Positions 1 to 10,945 of a stretch of DNA of 64,000 bases are shown here, piece by piece. Source of the stretch: JACVRM01 sp963839815. GTDB taxonomy: Bacteria; Actinomycetota; Thermoleophilia; Gaiellales; Gaiellaceae. The stretch covers positions 1,195,514-1,259,513 of the forward strand of contig CAWIWF010000006.1 of the NCBI GenBank assembly GCA_963839815.1. Direction: 5' to 3'. The stretch's first letter is position 1, and each line of letters begins with the position of its first letter. The notes beneath the pieces are model-generated. The model did no database searches. It was not told the DNA's origin and worked only from the letters and a program-made list of their open reading frames with translations. The position numbers and the translations under genes were made by a program.

Positions 1-79
1 GGACCCCCGGGATCCCTGACCGAACCGTACCGAGAAGAGGCGCACGGATCTGTGCCGGCTCCGTGCCGAATCGGTGACG
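1..79 (+). repeat. Right-hand part of a dispersed intergenic repeat (copy 3)
   Basis: No gene is visible here. Positions about 27-79 align with the right part of the repeats at 24841-24983 and 32309-32450. The shared core reads cgtaYcgaga, then ggcgcRcggat and tgtgccggct. The copy abuts the argC stop codon and its left part lies outside the window. The placement resembles the copy at 32309, which lies between two convergent genes. Confidence 0.6.
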
Positions 80-1060
80 TCATACGAGCACTCCCGCGAG
101 CCGGAGGCCGAGCGTCTCCTCGATGCCGAGGGCCAGGTTCGCGTTCTGCACGGCCTGCCCGGCGGCGCCCTTGCCGAGGTTGTCGATCGCGCACACGACG
201 ACGGCGCGGCCGGTCGCCCGGTCCTGGAAGATCGCGATCTCGGCGGCGTCCGTGTGCTGGACGCGCGCCAGCTCGGGCGTCGCGCCCTCGGGGAGGACGC
301 GGACGGCGGCGGCCGACCCGTAGGCGTCGAGAAGCCGCTCCTGCAGCTCCGCGAAGGGGCCGTCGACGTAGCAGGTGACGAGCAGGCCGCGCCGCACGGG
401 CAGGAGATGCGTCGCGAGCGTCACCGGCAGGCCGAGCGCCTGCTCGATCTCAGGCGCGTGCTGATGGGCGCCGACGCGATACGCGGACACGTTCTCGAGC
501 ACGAAGCCGGCGTGGGAGGAGTCCCGGAGCGACCGCCCGGCGCCCGAGACGCCGGACTTCCCGTCGACGATCACCGAGCCACCCTCGATCGCGCCCGCGA
601 GCGGCGCGAGCGCGAGCAGCGCCGCCGTGGCATAACAGCCCGGATTGGCGACGAGGCGGCCGGTCGGGGCGCCGAGCTCCGGCACCGCGTACTCCCACTC
701 GGCCAGCTCGCCGGCGCGCGGGTGCGTGAACCCGTACCAGGCGTCGTAGAGCGACGCGTCGCGCAGGCGATGCGCGCCGGACAGGTCGATGACGACACCC
801 GCGGCGGGCGCCGGGAGGGAAGCGGCCTCCTCGTGACCCAGGCACCAGAACTGGACGTCTGCGCCCGCCGCGAGCGCCTCCTCGTTGGCGACGAGCCCCG
901 GCAGCTCGCCGTTGAGCCGCACGTCGAGAGCCGACGCAGGCTCACCTGCGTGCGAGTCGGAGCCGAGCGCGACCAGCTCGAGCTCGGGATGCGCAAGCAC
1001 CCGGTCGAGCGTCTCCTGCCCGGTGTACCCCGAGCAGCCGATGATCGCGGCCGTCGCCAT
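80..1060 (-). CDS. argC: N-acetyl-gamma-glutamyl-phosphate reductase
   Basis: ArgC catalyses the NADPH-dependent reduction of N-acetylglutamyl phosphate to the semialdehyde, the third step of arginine biosynthesis. The 326-aa product opens with the dinucleotide-binding motif GCSGYTGQE and carries the catalytic cysteine in ANPGCYATA near residue 150. The SGVSGAGR segment is also typical. Length is close to the usual 340-350 residues. The ATG at 1060 lies 5 nt after a TACTAT -10 box, so the transcript is probably leaderless. It is divergent from carA, and the two share a small palindromic promoter region. No argJ or argB follows inside the window, and the DNA after the stop matches an intergenic repeat, so argC may stand alone here. 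Confidence 0.95.
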   Translation of the reverse strand: MATAAIIGCSGYTGQETLDRVLAHPELELVALGSDSHAGEPASALDVRLNGELPGLVANEEALAAGADVQFWCLGHEEAASLPAPAAGVVIDLSGAHRLRDASLYDAWYGFTHPRAGELAEWEYAVPELGAPTGRLVANPGCYATAALLALAPLAGAIEGGSVIVDGKSGVSGAGRSLRDSSHAGFVLENVSAYRVGAHQHAPEIEQALGLPVTLATHLLPVRRGLLVTCYVDGPFAELQERLLDAYGSAAAVRVLPEGATPELARVQHTDAAEIAIFQDRATGRAVVVCAIDNLGKGAAGQAVQNANLALGIEETLGLRLAGVLV

Positions 1061-1094
1061 GCTGCATAGTATGCAATACTCCGCGTGTTATGCA
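1061..1094. promoter_or_regulatory. Divergent argC/carA promoter with putative ARG box
   Basis: Only 29 bp separate the two start codons. The region holds a perfect 11-bp palindrome, GCATAGTATGC at 1064-1074, and a further half-site TTATGCA at 1088-1094. TGCAT/ATGCA half-sites are the core of actinobacterial ArgR operators, and both flanking genes feed arginine synthesis. The argC -10 box TACTAT is the complement of 1066-1071 and lies inside the palindrome, so a bound repressor would block it. AATACT at 1075-1080 is the best carA -10 candidate. ArgR binding is inferred, not shown. Confidence 0.55.
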
Positions 1095-2099
1095 AATGGA
1101 CGCGCAGCTGGTGCTCGAGGACGGCACCGTCTTTCCGGGGCGGAGCGTGGGCGCACCCGGGGTCGCCGCCGGCGAGGCCTGCTTCACGACCGCCATGGCC
1201 GGCTACGAGGAGGCCGTTACCGATCCGAGCTACGTCGCCCAGGTGCTGTGCTTCGCGTACCCGCTCGTCGGCAACTACGGCGTCGACCTGCGCCGGCTCG
1301 AGTCCCCTCGCGTGCAGACCGAGGGCGTGGTCATGCGCTCGGCGCGCCCGGCGTGGGCCGCCTGGCTGCGGGAGCAGGGCGTGGTCGCGCTCGACGACGT
1401 GGACACCCGCGCGCTCGTGCGCCGCATCCGCCGGGACGGGGTCGTCCGCTGCGCGCTCGGCACGGCGCCGCCGGACGAGCTCCACGCGCGCGCGCTGGCC
1501 GAGCCGCCGATCGACGGCAGGCCGCTCGGCCGCCCGGTGGGGATCTCGGAGCCCTACCAACTCGGGAGCGGGCCCCGCGTCGTAGTCCTCGACCTCGGCT
1601 GCAAGCGCTCGATCCCCGTCCGCCTGGCCGCCGCCGGCCTCGAGGCGCTCGTCGTCCCGGGCGACTGGGACGCGGGCGCGATCCTGGCCGAGCGGCCGGG
1701 CGCGGTGCTGATCGCCAACGGGCCCGGCGACCCCGCCGTCCTCGACGGCCCCGTCGGCGTCATCCGCGACCTGCTCGGCGAGGTGCCGCTCTTCGGCATC
1801 TGCCTCGGCCACCAGCTGCTCGGGCTCGCGTTGGGCCTCGAGACCTACAAGCTTCCCTTCGGGCACCGCGGCGCGAACCACCCGGTACGCGAGCTCGCCA
1901 CCGGTCGCGTGCTCGTCACCGTGCAGAACCACGGCTTCGCCGTCCGCGCCGAGGACGAGGACGTCGTCTCGCACGTGTCCCTGAACGACGGCAGCATCGA
2001 GGGCCTCGCCGGCGACGGCTTCGCCAGCGTCCAGTTCCACCCCGAGGCGGCGCCAGGCCCGCTCGACGCCCTGCCCTTCTTCGACCGGATCGCCGCCGC

Positions 2100-4814
<2,715 letters not shown>

Positions 4815-4836
4815 GCGCGTGCGACCATGCGCGCCG

Positions 4837-5691
4837 ATGGCGCGCGGCCCGCACTACTGGCTGTCGGTGCCCGAGCGGGCACTCCGGTCGCTCGCCGCGC
4901 TCGTCGGCGGCACCGCGCACGAGACCGCCTCGCTCGTGCTGCCGCGTTTCCTGCGCCGCTCCCGCCTCTACGAGGCGACTGCCAAGAACCTGCTGCGCGT
5001 GCTGGTCGAGGGAGTCGGCGCCGTGGAGGGGGCGACCACGGCGGAGGCCGGCGCGCCCAAGCCGCAGGAGCTGGCGAAGCGCAAGGCGGCGGGCAACGTC
5101 GTCGAGCTGGGCTCGATCGCCGCCTTCGGCTTCTCGCCGCTCTGGCTGCTCGCCGCCGCCAGCGACGTGCTGCGCGGCTCGCGCGTCTACCTGGACGCGC
5201 TCGTGACCGAGCTCAAGGAGGCCGGGGTCGTCTCGGAGGAGCTCGAGGCGGGCTCGCTGGACGAGCTGCTCGGCGCGCTCGAGGGCGGCGCCGGCACCAC
5301 CGCCAGGCTGATCGACATCCCGCCGCTCGAGCTCGCCGCGCTCCGCCGCTCGGTGGACGATCTTCGCGGGCACGCCGGCGAGCTGCCGACGCCCGGCGAG
5401 CTGGCCGCGGTCTACACCGCCTTGCGCCGGACGGCCGAGCGGGAGCAGCGGCCGCTGCTCGAGGTCTCGGCGGGGGTGGGCATGGCCTTCGTCGCCTCGG
5501 CGCGCGAGGTGGGCCGGGAGCACGTCGCCAAGCCCTACGCCGAGGACTGGCAGCCGCTGCGCCGGGAGGGGTTCGCCGCCTACGCGCGCCGGGTGGCGGC
5601 CCCGTACGCGCGCGCCATGCAGTCGCACTGGGAGGAGGAGCGGCCGACCTATACGGAGCGGGCGCTCGGACGCCTCTCCCGCGACGTCTGA
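4837..5691 (+). CDS. Conserved-looking hypothetical protein
   Basis: I do not recognise this 284-aa protein. It starts at the ATG at 4837 with MARGPHYWLSVPERALRSLA; longer in-frame starts inside carB are unlikely. It is rich in Ala, Leu, Glu and Arg and probably mostly helical. One hydrophobic stretch around residues 95-115 (ending in WLLAAASDVL) could be a membrane-associated helix. There is no signal peptide or cysteine cluster. It lies 22 bp downstream of carB on the same strand and before the leuS promoter, so it is probably the last gene of the carA-carB unit. Codon use matches its neighbours. Confidence 0.7.
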   Translation: MARGPHYWLSVPERALRSLAALVGGTAHETASLVLPRFLRRSRLYEATAKNLLRVLVEGVGAVEGATTAEAGAPKPQELAKRKAAGNVVELGSIAAFGFSPLWLLAAASDVLRGSRVYLDALVTELKEAGVVSEELEAGSLDELLGALEGGAGTTARLIDIPPLELAALRRSVDDLRGHAGELPTPGELAAVYTALRRTAEREQRPLLEVSAGVGMAFVASAREVGREHVAKPYAEDWQPLRREGFAAYARRVAAPYARAMQSHWEEERPTYTERALGRLSRDV

Positions 5692-5694
5692 CGG

Positions 5695-5724
5695 GATGAC
5701 ACCCGCTGGGCACGTTGCTAGGAT
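5695..5724 (+). promoter_or_regulatory. Promoter of the leuS leader
   Basis: A -10 box TAGGAT at 5719-5724 follows a weak -35 candidate GATGAC at 5695-5700 with an 18-bp spacer. The GTG of a seven-codon leader ORF begins 7 nt after the -10 box, the same spacing seen between the tRNA-Leu -10 box and the mature tRNA in this window. The leader mRNA would therefore begin at or next to its own start codon. Confidence 0.5.
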
Positions 5725-5731
5725 CGGCGCA

Positions 5732-5755
5732 GTGCACGGACAGCTTCTCGTGTAG
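5732..5755 (+). CDS. Leucine leader peptide (attenuator peptide) upstream of leuS
   Basis: This short ORF encodes V(M)HGQLLV and stops at TAG. Two consecutive leucine codons, CTT CTC, lie at positions 5-6. It sits between a promoter and an intrinsic terminator in front of leucyl-tRNA synthetase, the classic arrangement for ribosome-mediated attenuation. The segment GGAGGC at 5760-5765, five nucleotides after the stop, can pair with GCCTCT in the left arm of the terminator, with one G-U pair. It could act as an antiterminator when ribosomes stall at the Leu codons. The function is inferred; a similar leucine-containing leader peptide is known for actinobacterial leucine genes. Confidence 0.6.
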   Translation: MHGQLLV

Positions 5756-5795
5756 CGCAGGAGGCGACGCGGCCACGCCGCGGTAGCTTCCCCCG

Positions 5796-5819
5796 GGCCT
5801 CTCGACGAGAGGCCTTTTT
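5796..5819 (+). terminator. Intrinsic terminator in the leuS leader
   Basis: GGCCTCTC pairs with its complement GAGAGGCC around a three-base loop and is followed immediately by five T residues at 5815-5819. It lies after the leader peptide and 17 bp before the leuS start codon, so it would act as the regulated attenuator rather than as an end-of-operon terminator. Confidence 0.8.
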
Positions 5820-5836
5820 GTTGCCAGGAGGACGAC

Positions 5837-8264
5837 ATTCACCCGTACGACGCAGAGACGATCGAGACGAAGTGGCAGGCGGTCTGGGACGCCGAGGGCG
5901 CGCACGAGGTGCCCGACGGGCCCGAGGGGCCCCGGTCGTACGTGCTCGAGCAGCTGCCCTACCCCTCAGGGACGCTGCACATGGGGCACCTGCTCGTCTA
6001 CACGATCGGCGACGTCGTCGCGCGCTTTCGCCGTCGCCAAGGGCTGACCGTGCTGCACCCGATGGGCTGGGACGCGCTCGGCCTTCCCGCGGAGAACGCC
6101 GCCATCGCGGGCGGCGGCCATCCGCGCGACATCGTCGCGAGGAACATCGAGCACATCCGCCGGCTAATGCGGCGGCTCGGCTGGTCGTACGACTGGCGAC
6201 GCGAGCTCTCGACGGCCGATCCCGAGTACCTGCGCTGGCAGCAGTGGCAGTTCCTCCGCTTCTTCGAGCACGATCTCGTCTACCGCAAGGCCGCGCCGGT
6301 CAAGTGGTGCCCGAAGGATCAGACCGTGCTGGCGAACGAGCAGGTGCACGACGGCCGGTGCGAGCGGTGCGGCACCGAGGTCGAGTCGCGGTTGATGGAG
6401 CAGTGGTTCTTCCGCACGACCGCGTATGCCCAGGAGATGCTGGACTCGCTCGAGGAGATCGACTTTCCCGGAGCCGATCGCGGCCCGCCAGCGCAACTGG
6501 ATCGGCCGCTCCGAAGGCGCCGAGATCAGGTTCGACCTGGAGGGGTTGGACGACGAGGTCGTGGTCTTCACGACGCGACCCGACACGCTCTTCGGCGCGA
6601 CCTTCTTCGTGCTCGCGCCCGAGCACGAGCTGGTCGAGACGATCGCGGCCGCCTCGCCGCACGGGGACGAGATCCGCGAGTACGTCCACCGAACGGCCGC
6701 GAAGACGACGCAGGCGCGCGCTGCAGGCGACGAGAAGACAGGCGTCGCGACCGGCATCGACGCCGTCAACCCGGTCAACGGCGAGCGCATCCCGGTCTTC
6801 GTCGCCGACTACGTGCTGCCCGACTACGGCACGGGTGCCGTGATGGCGGTGCCGGCGCACGACGCGCGCGACTTCGCGTTCGCCCAGGCGCACGGGCTGC
6901 CCGTTCGTCACGTCGTCCGCCCACCCGGCGGCGAGGTCGACGAGGAGGCCGCGTACACGGAGCACGCCGAGGGAGAGGCGCTCGTCAACTCGGGCGATTT
7001 CGACGGTCTCCCCGCGCCGGAGGGTGGCCGACGGATCGTTGAGGAGCTCCAGCGCGCCGGCAAGGGCCGGTTCGCGGTCAACTTCCGGATTCGCGACTGG
7101 GGCTTCTCGCGGCAGCGCTACTGGGGGAGCCCCATTCCCGTCGTGTACTGCGAGCGGGACGGCATCGTCGGACTGCCGGACTCGGAGCTGCCCGTGCTGA
7201 TCCCCGACGTCGAGGAGTACCGGCCGATGGGCAAGCCACCGCTGGCGCAGGCAGAAGACTGGGTGCGCACGACCTGCCCGCGCTGCGGCGGCCCGGCGGA
7301 GCGCGAGACGGAGACGATGGACACGTTCGTCGACTCGTCCTGGTACTTCCTGCGCTACTGCGACCCCGGCAACCGCGAGGCACCGTTCGACCGGGCAAAG
7401 GTCGAGGCGTGGAACCCCGTCGACGTCTACGTCGGCGGCTCCGACCACGCGACGATGCACATGATCTACGCGCGGGCCTGGATCAAGGCGCTTGCCGACC
7501 TCGGCTTCATCTCGTTTCGCGAGCCGTTCGCCCGCTTCTTCATGAACGGCTGGGTCACGACGGGCAAGGTCAAGATGTCCAAGCGGGCGGGGAACGTCGT
7601 CGGTCCCGACCACTTCGTCGACCGCTACGGCGCGGACGCCTGCCGTCTGAACATCCTCTTCCTAGGCCCCGCAGACCAGAACATGGAGTGGACGGAGACG
7701 AGCGTCGATGGCATGGCCCGTTTCGTGCGGCGGCTCTGGCGCGTCGTGCACGAGGTCGCCGAGGGCGCCCCTGCGAGCGGCGCGGCCGGCGGCGGCGCGC
7801 TGGCGCGGAAGGCGCACGCGACGATCGCCAAGGTCACCGACGACGTCGGGCGTCGCTTCGCGTTCAACACGGGGATCGCGGCGATCATGGAGCTGGTCAA
7901 CGAGCTCTCGCGCGAGCCGAACGGGCCCGATTCGCGCTTCGCGGCGGAGACGGCGGTGTCGCTGATTCAGCCGTACGCGCCCCACGTGGCCGAGGAGCTG
8001 TGGGAGCGCCTGGGGCACGAGAGCCTGTGGAAGCAGCCCTGGCCGAGCGCCGACGAGGCGATGCTGGAGCGGGCGACGTTCGAGCTCGTCGTGCAGGTGA
8101 ACGGCAAGCTGCGGGACCGCTTCGAGGTGCCGGTCGACCTGCCCGAGGACGAGCTGATCGAGCGCGCGAAAGCATCCCCCCGGGTGCAGGCGCAGCTGAA
8201 CGGCAAGCAGGTGAAGCGCGCGATCGTCGTGCCGCGAAAGCTCGTCAACCTGGTCGTCGGCTAG
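5837..8264 (+). CDS. leuS: Leucyl-tRNA synthetase, one frameshift, probable ATT start
   Basis: LeuS charges tRNA-Leu with leucine. Conserved N-terminal residues (YDAETIETKWQAVWDAEG) are encoded upstream of the first in-frame GTG at 5909. The only start-like codon that keeps them is ATT at 5837, five bases after a strong AGGAGG at 5826-5831. The HIGH motif appears as HMGH, zinc-like CxxC pairs lie near residues 155-180, and the KMSKS loop reads KMSKR. A single extra base around 6467-6471 (cccgg) shifts the frame at the start of the editing domain; removing it restores 808 aa, the normal length. The first frame ends in EEIDFP and the next resumes with EPIAARQRNWIGRS. A sequencing or assembly error is the simplest explanation. 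The leader upstream suggests control by leucyl-tRNA charging. Confidence 0.9.
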
Positions 8265-8635
8265 CGGATACCCGTATCGATCGAGAAGTCGAGGCGGGCG
8301 AGGCGACGAGCCGGCACGACGACGTACGCGGGCCCGATGCCGCCTGGGCCCCAATCGAGCTTCCTCACCATGTAGCGGCCGGGTGCGAGCCGCACGCGGT
8401 AGCGGCCCGTCCGATCGGTGCGCACGCGAATGGTCCGGTCGCCCCTCGCAAGCACGATCGTCGCGTTTGCGGCGGGTTCATCACAACGCTCCGCGGGCAG
8501 GCAGACCGGAGAGACCGGGCCGCGCATGACCAGGCCGTAGAGGCCGCCCGACGGGCGGCTGGGGGCGGGCTCCGCAGCCGCCGCAAGCGCGACCGCGACC
8601 ATGGGCACGAGACCGGAGACGGCGACGCCCTTCAC
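8261..8635 (-). CDS. Secreted small protein with a transthyretin/prealbumin-like domain
   Basis: The 124-aa protein begins with a hydrophobic signal-like segment (VAVSGLVPMVAVALAAAA). Its body resembles the small beta-sandwich domains used as carboxypeptidase regulatory-like or SpaA-like repeats, with ATIVLARGDRTIRVRTDRTG and YRVRLAPGRY. Two cysteines (VCLPAERC) could form a disulfide. No enzyme motif is seen. Its stop shares the CTAG tetranucleotide with the leuS stop on the other strand. It overlaps the DUF4349 gene upstream by 4 bp, so it is the last gene of the sigma-factor operon. Confidence 0.6.
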   Translation of the reverse strand: MKGVAVSGLVPMVAVALAAAAEPAPSRPSGGLYGLVMRGPVSPVCLPAERCDEPAANATIVLARGDRTIRVRTDRTGRYRVRLAPGRYMVRKLDWGPGGIGPAYVVVPARRLARLDFSIDTGIR

Positions 8636-9706
8636 GCATGCTCCAGGAGCCGAGCGTCGGCTCGCCGGCGGGCGGTGCGGATGGCGACCGCCCCGGCGGC
8701 CGCGAGCAGCGCGAACGGCGCGGCGACGATCAGCACGTAGAGGATCCAGGCGACCTCCTTCGCCAGCACGGCGCCTGCGTCGCGTGCGGCCCGCTCGATG
8801 CGCCCGGGCGCCGGCGTAGCCGCGGCGGCATCCTCGGTCGTGAGCGTCAGCGTCACGGTGGCGAAGGAGGCGCGTCGCGCGAGGGTGGTGCGCGCGGCTC
8901 GTGTCTCCGCTGCCTGGCGCTGGGCGCGGGCGATCCTGGCTTCGAGCCGAGCGCGCTCCGTAGCGGGGACGTCGGTCGCTGCGAGACGGGCGCGCAGGTC
9001 GGCGATCTGCTCCTGCAGCGCGAGCAGCCGTCGCGTGTGCCCGTCGAGCTGACCCTGGACGTCGCGGATGGCGACGTCCTGCGCGGCCAGCGTGCCGAGC
9101 TCCGACAGGCGCTGGACGGCGGTCTGGACCGAGCGCACGGGCACGCGCAGGACCAGCTCCGAGACGCCGTCAGTGCCGGGCGCGGCGAACTCGGCCGAGA
9201 CGACGAAGCCACCCCAGCCCCTGGTCAGGCGGATCGCCTGCTGGGTCGCTTCGGAGAGCCGCTCGAGATGGGGGACGCGCACGGTTAGGGAGGCGCGGTA
9301 GTCCTGCGCCCGACCCTTCGCGGGCGGCAGCGCCTGCCCGCCCTGCTCGCCGCTCGAGCGGGCAGTGTCCGGCGCCACGGCCTCGGCGTCCGCGGGTGCC
9401 GGTGCCCTGAGCGCGCCTGCGCTCTCGTCGGTCTCGAAAGGCCTCGGTCTGGGCGGGCGCGGCCTCGCGCGTCGGCTCGAGGGCGCTGTCGACACCCTGG
9501 ACGACCGCGACGGCCAGGAGCGCGGCCGCCGTCACCGGGGCGGCGACGAGCGTCAGCCGCCGCAGCGAGAGCCGCTCGCGCAGCGTCGGGGGCGCCGCCG
9601 GTTCGGCGCCCGCGAGCTGCTCGATGCGCAGGCGCAACGACTCGGGGGCGGCCGGCGCAGAGACGCGCAGCTCGTCGAGCAGGGCCTGGTGATCAGGTGC
9701 GGGCAT
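8632..9706 (-). CDS. Anti-sigma-like membrane protein with DUF4349 domain, frameshifted
   Basis: The N-terminal frame (start 9706) encodes a short cytoplasmic region and a transmembrane helix (LTLVAAPVTAAALLAVAVV), typical of an anti-sigma factor. The second frame encodes the DUF4349 domain (YRASLTVRVPHLERLSEATQ), a long coiled coil from about residue 230 to 300, and a second membrane helix near the C-terminus. One extra base in the AAA at 9437-9439 separates them: removing it joins TEAF to ETDESAG and gives 357 aa. The start overlaps the sigma gene by 14 bp. It is likely to hold the adjacent sigma factor at the membrane, which is an inference from position. Confidence 0.7.
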
Positions 9707-10232
9707 CGTCCATCTCCTCCTGGAGCTTCTTCAGGGCTCGGCTGAGCCGCGTCGTGCAGGCGGTCGCGCTGATCCCGAGCACGCGGGCGGCGGCCTCCGT
9801 CTCCAGCTCGAGCACGACACGCAACGCGATCAGCTCGCGCTCGGCCGCGGAGAGACGCGCCAGCGCGGCCTCGAGGGCGGGCGAGAGACCGGGCAGAGGC
9901 GGTGCCGGACTGGTGTGCGCCTCGTCCCGCGCGTAGCGGTCGTCACGCCGCCGGCGGCGCTCCTCGGCGCGGAAGTGGTCGAGTGCCGTGCTCCGCGCGA
10001 GCTGGCAGAGCCAGGTGCGCGCCCCGCCGCGCCGCGGGTCGAAGCGGTGCCAGCTGCGCAGTGCCCGCTCGAACGTGTCGGCTGTGAGGTCTTCGGCCAG
10101 GGCTCCGTCCTTCGTGAGGTAGATCAGGTAGCGGTAGACGTCGTCGAGGTGTGCGGCGGCTGCAGCCGCGAACGTGGGCCGCGTTGAGTGCTCGTCGGGC
10201 CGGGGGGCCGTCAGGGTCTCGACTGCGCTCAC
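9693..10232 (-). CDS. ECF-type RNA polymerase sigma factor
   Basis: The 179-aa protein has sigma region 2 (DDVYRYLIYL to ALRSWHRFDP, residues about 28-65, with the WLCQLARSTALDHFR helix) and sigma region 4 (LSAAERELIALRVVLEL with the helix-turn-helix ETEAAARVLGISATA). The GTG at 10232 is preferred over an upstream ATG because it lies 6 nt after a TATAGA -10 box. Its 3' end overlaps the membrane anti-sigma-like gene, and the two form a sigma/anti-sigma pair. The signal it answers to cannot be read from the sequence. Confidence 0.9.
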   Translation of the reverse strand: MSAVETLTAPRPDEHSTRPTFAAAAAAHLDDVYRYLIYLTKDGALAEDLTADTFERALRSWHRFDPRRGGARTWLCQLARSTALDHFRAEERRRRRDDRYARDEAHTSPAPPLPGLSPALEAALARLSAAERELIALRVVLELETEAAARVLGISATACTTRLSRALKKLQEEMDDART

Positions 10233-10238
10233 GCCTTC

Positions 10239-10244
10239 TCTATA
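10239..10244 (-). promoter_or_regulatory. -10 box of the sigma-factor operon
   Basis: TATAGA on the minus strand lies 6 nt before the GTG start of the sigma gene. The spacing matches the leaderless pattern seen across the window. No convincing -35 box is visible, so autoregulation by an alternative sigma factor is possible. Confidence 0.4.
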
Positions 10245-10366
10245 CGCCCCCGGCCGGTCGTCGATCACACGCCAGGGCGCCGATCGGTGTCAGATCGCCG
10301 GGTGCCGCAGTTTCGGCACGAACTCGGCACAGACGCGTGACAGGTTCACGGGCAGCATCGGCTTCG

Positions 10367-10945
10367 ATGCCCTCCTGGCTCACCGTCTCGAGGCGCCGCG
10401 TCCTGGCGGCCTCGATCCTGGGCGTGCTGGCGCTCGTGCTCGCGACCCGCCAGCTCGCCGACGCCCGCGCGCCGGCGGCCGAAGCGGTGCCTGTCGAGGC
10501 GGTGCAGGTCGAGGAAGCGCCGCCCGCGCGACTGACGGTGCACGTGGTCGGAGCGGTGCGCCGTCCTGGCCTCTACCGGCTCCAAGAAGGCAGCCGGGTG
10601 GCGGACGCAGTCGGCCGGGCCGGCGGTGCCACGCGGCGTGCCGACCTGGCCGGGCTCAATCTCGCCGCCCCGGTCGCCGACGGGTTGCAGGTCGTCGTGC
10701 CGCGCCGTGGCGCCGGAACTGCCGCGGGCGCGGCCGGGGCGGCCGCGTCAGGCGGGCCCGTGCACCTGAACACGGCCACGCTCGAGCAGCTCGATGCGCT
10801 GCCCGGGGTCGGGCCGGTGACGGCGCAGAAGATCGTTCAGTACCGCGAGCAGCACGGCGGCTTCGCCTCCGTGGACGATCTCGACGCCGTGCCCGGCATC
10901 GGCCCGGCGCGGCTCGAGACCCTGCGAGAGCTCGTCGCACCATGA
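10367..10945 (+). CDS. comEA: Competence protein ComEA, helix-hairpin-helix DNA receptor
   Basis: ComEA binds incoming DNA at the cell surface during natural transformation. The 192-aa protein has an N-terminal membrane anchor (VLAASILGVLALVLA), a SLBB domain (VHVVGAVRRPGLYRL, residues about 62-118) and a C-terminal tandem helix-hairpin-helix domain (LNTATLEQLDALPGVGPVTA and DLDAVPGIGPARLE). The ATG at 10367 is chosen because the anchor follows at once. Its stop overlaps the comEC start by ATGA. The comEA-comEC-holA order is widespread in bacteria. Confidence 0.93.
   Translation: MPSWLTVSRRRVLAASILGVLALVLATRQLADARAPAAEAVPVEAVQVEEAPPARLTVHVVGAVRRPGLYRLQEGSRVADAVGRAGGATRRADLAGLNLAAPVADGLQVVVPRRGAGTAAGAAGAAASGGPVHLNTATLEQLDALPGVGPVTAQKIVQYREQHGGFASVDDLDAVPGIGPARLETLRELVAP

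Noticed and set aside
5740..5836. A T-box riboswitch in front of leuS
   Set aside because: No T-box core sequence or specifier loop was seen; the short Leu ORF plus terminator explains the region better.
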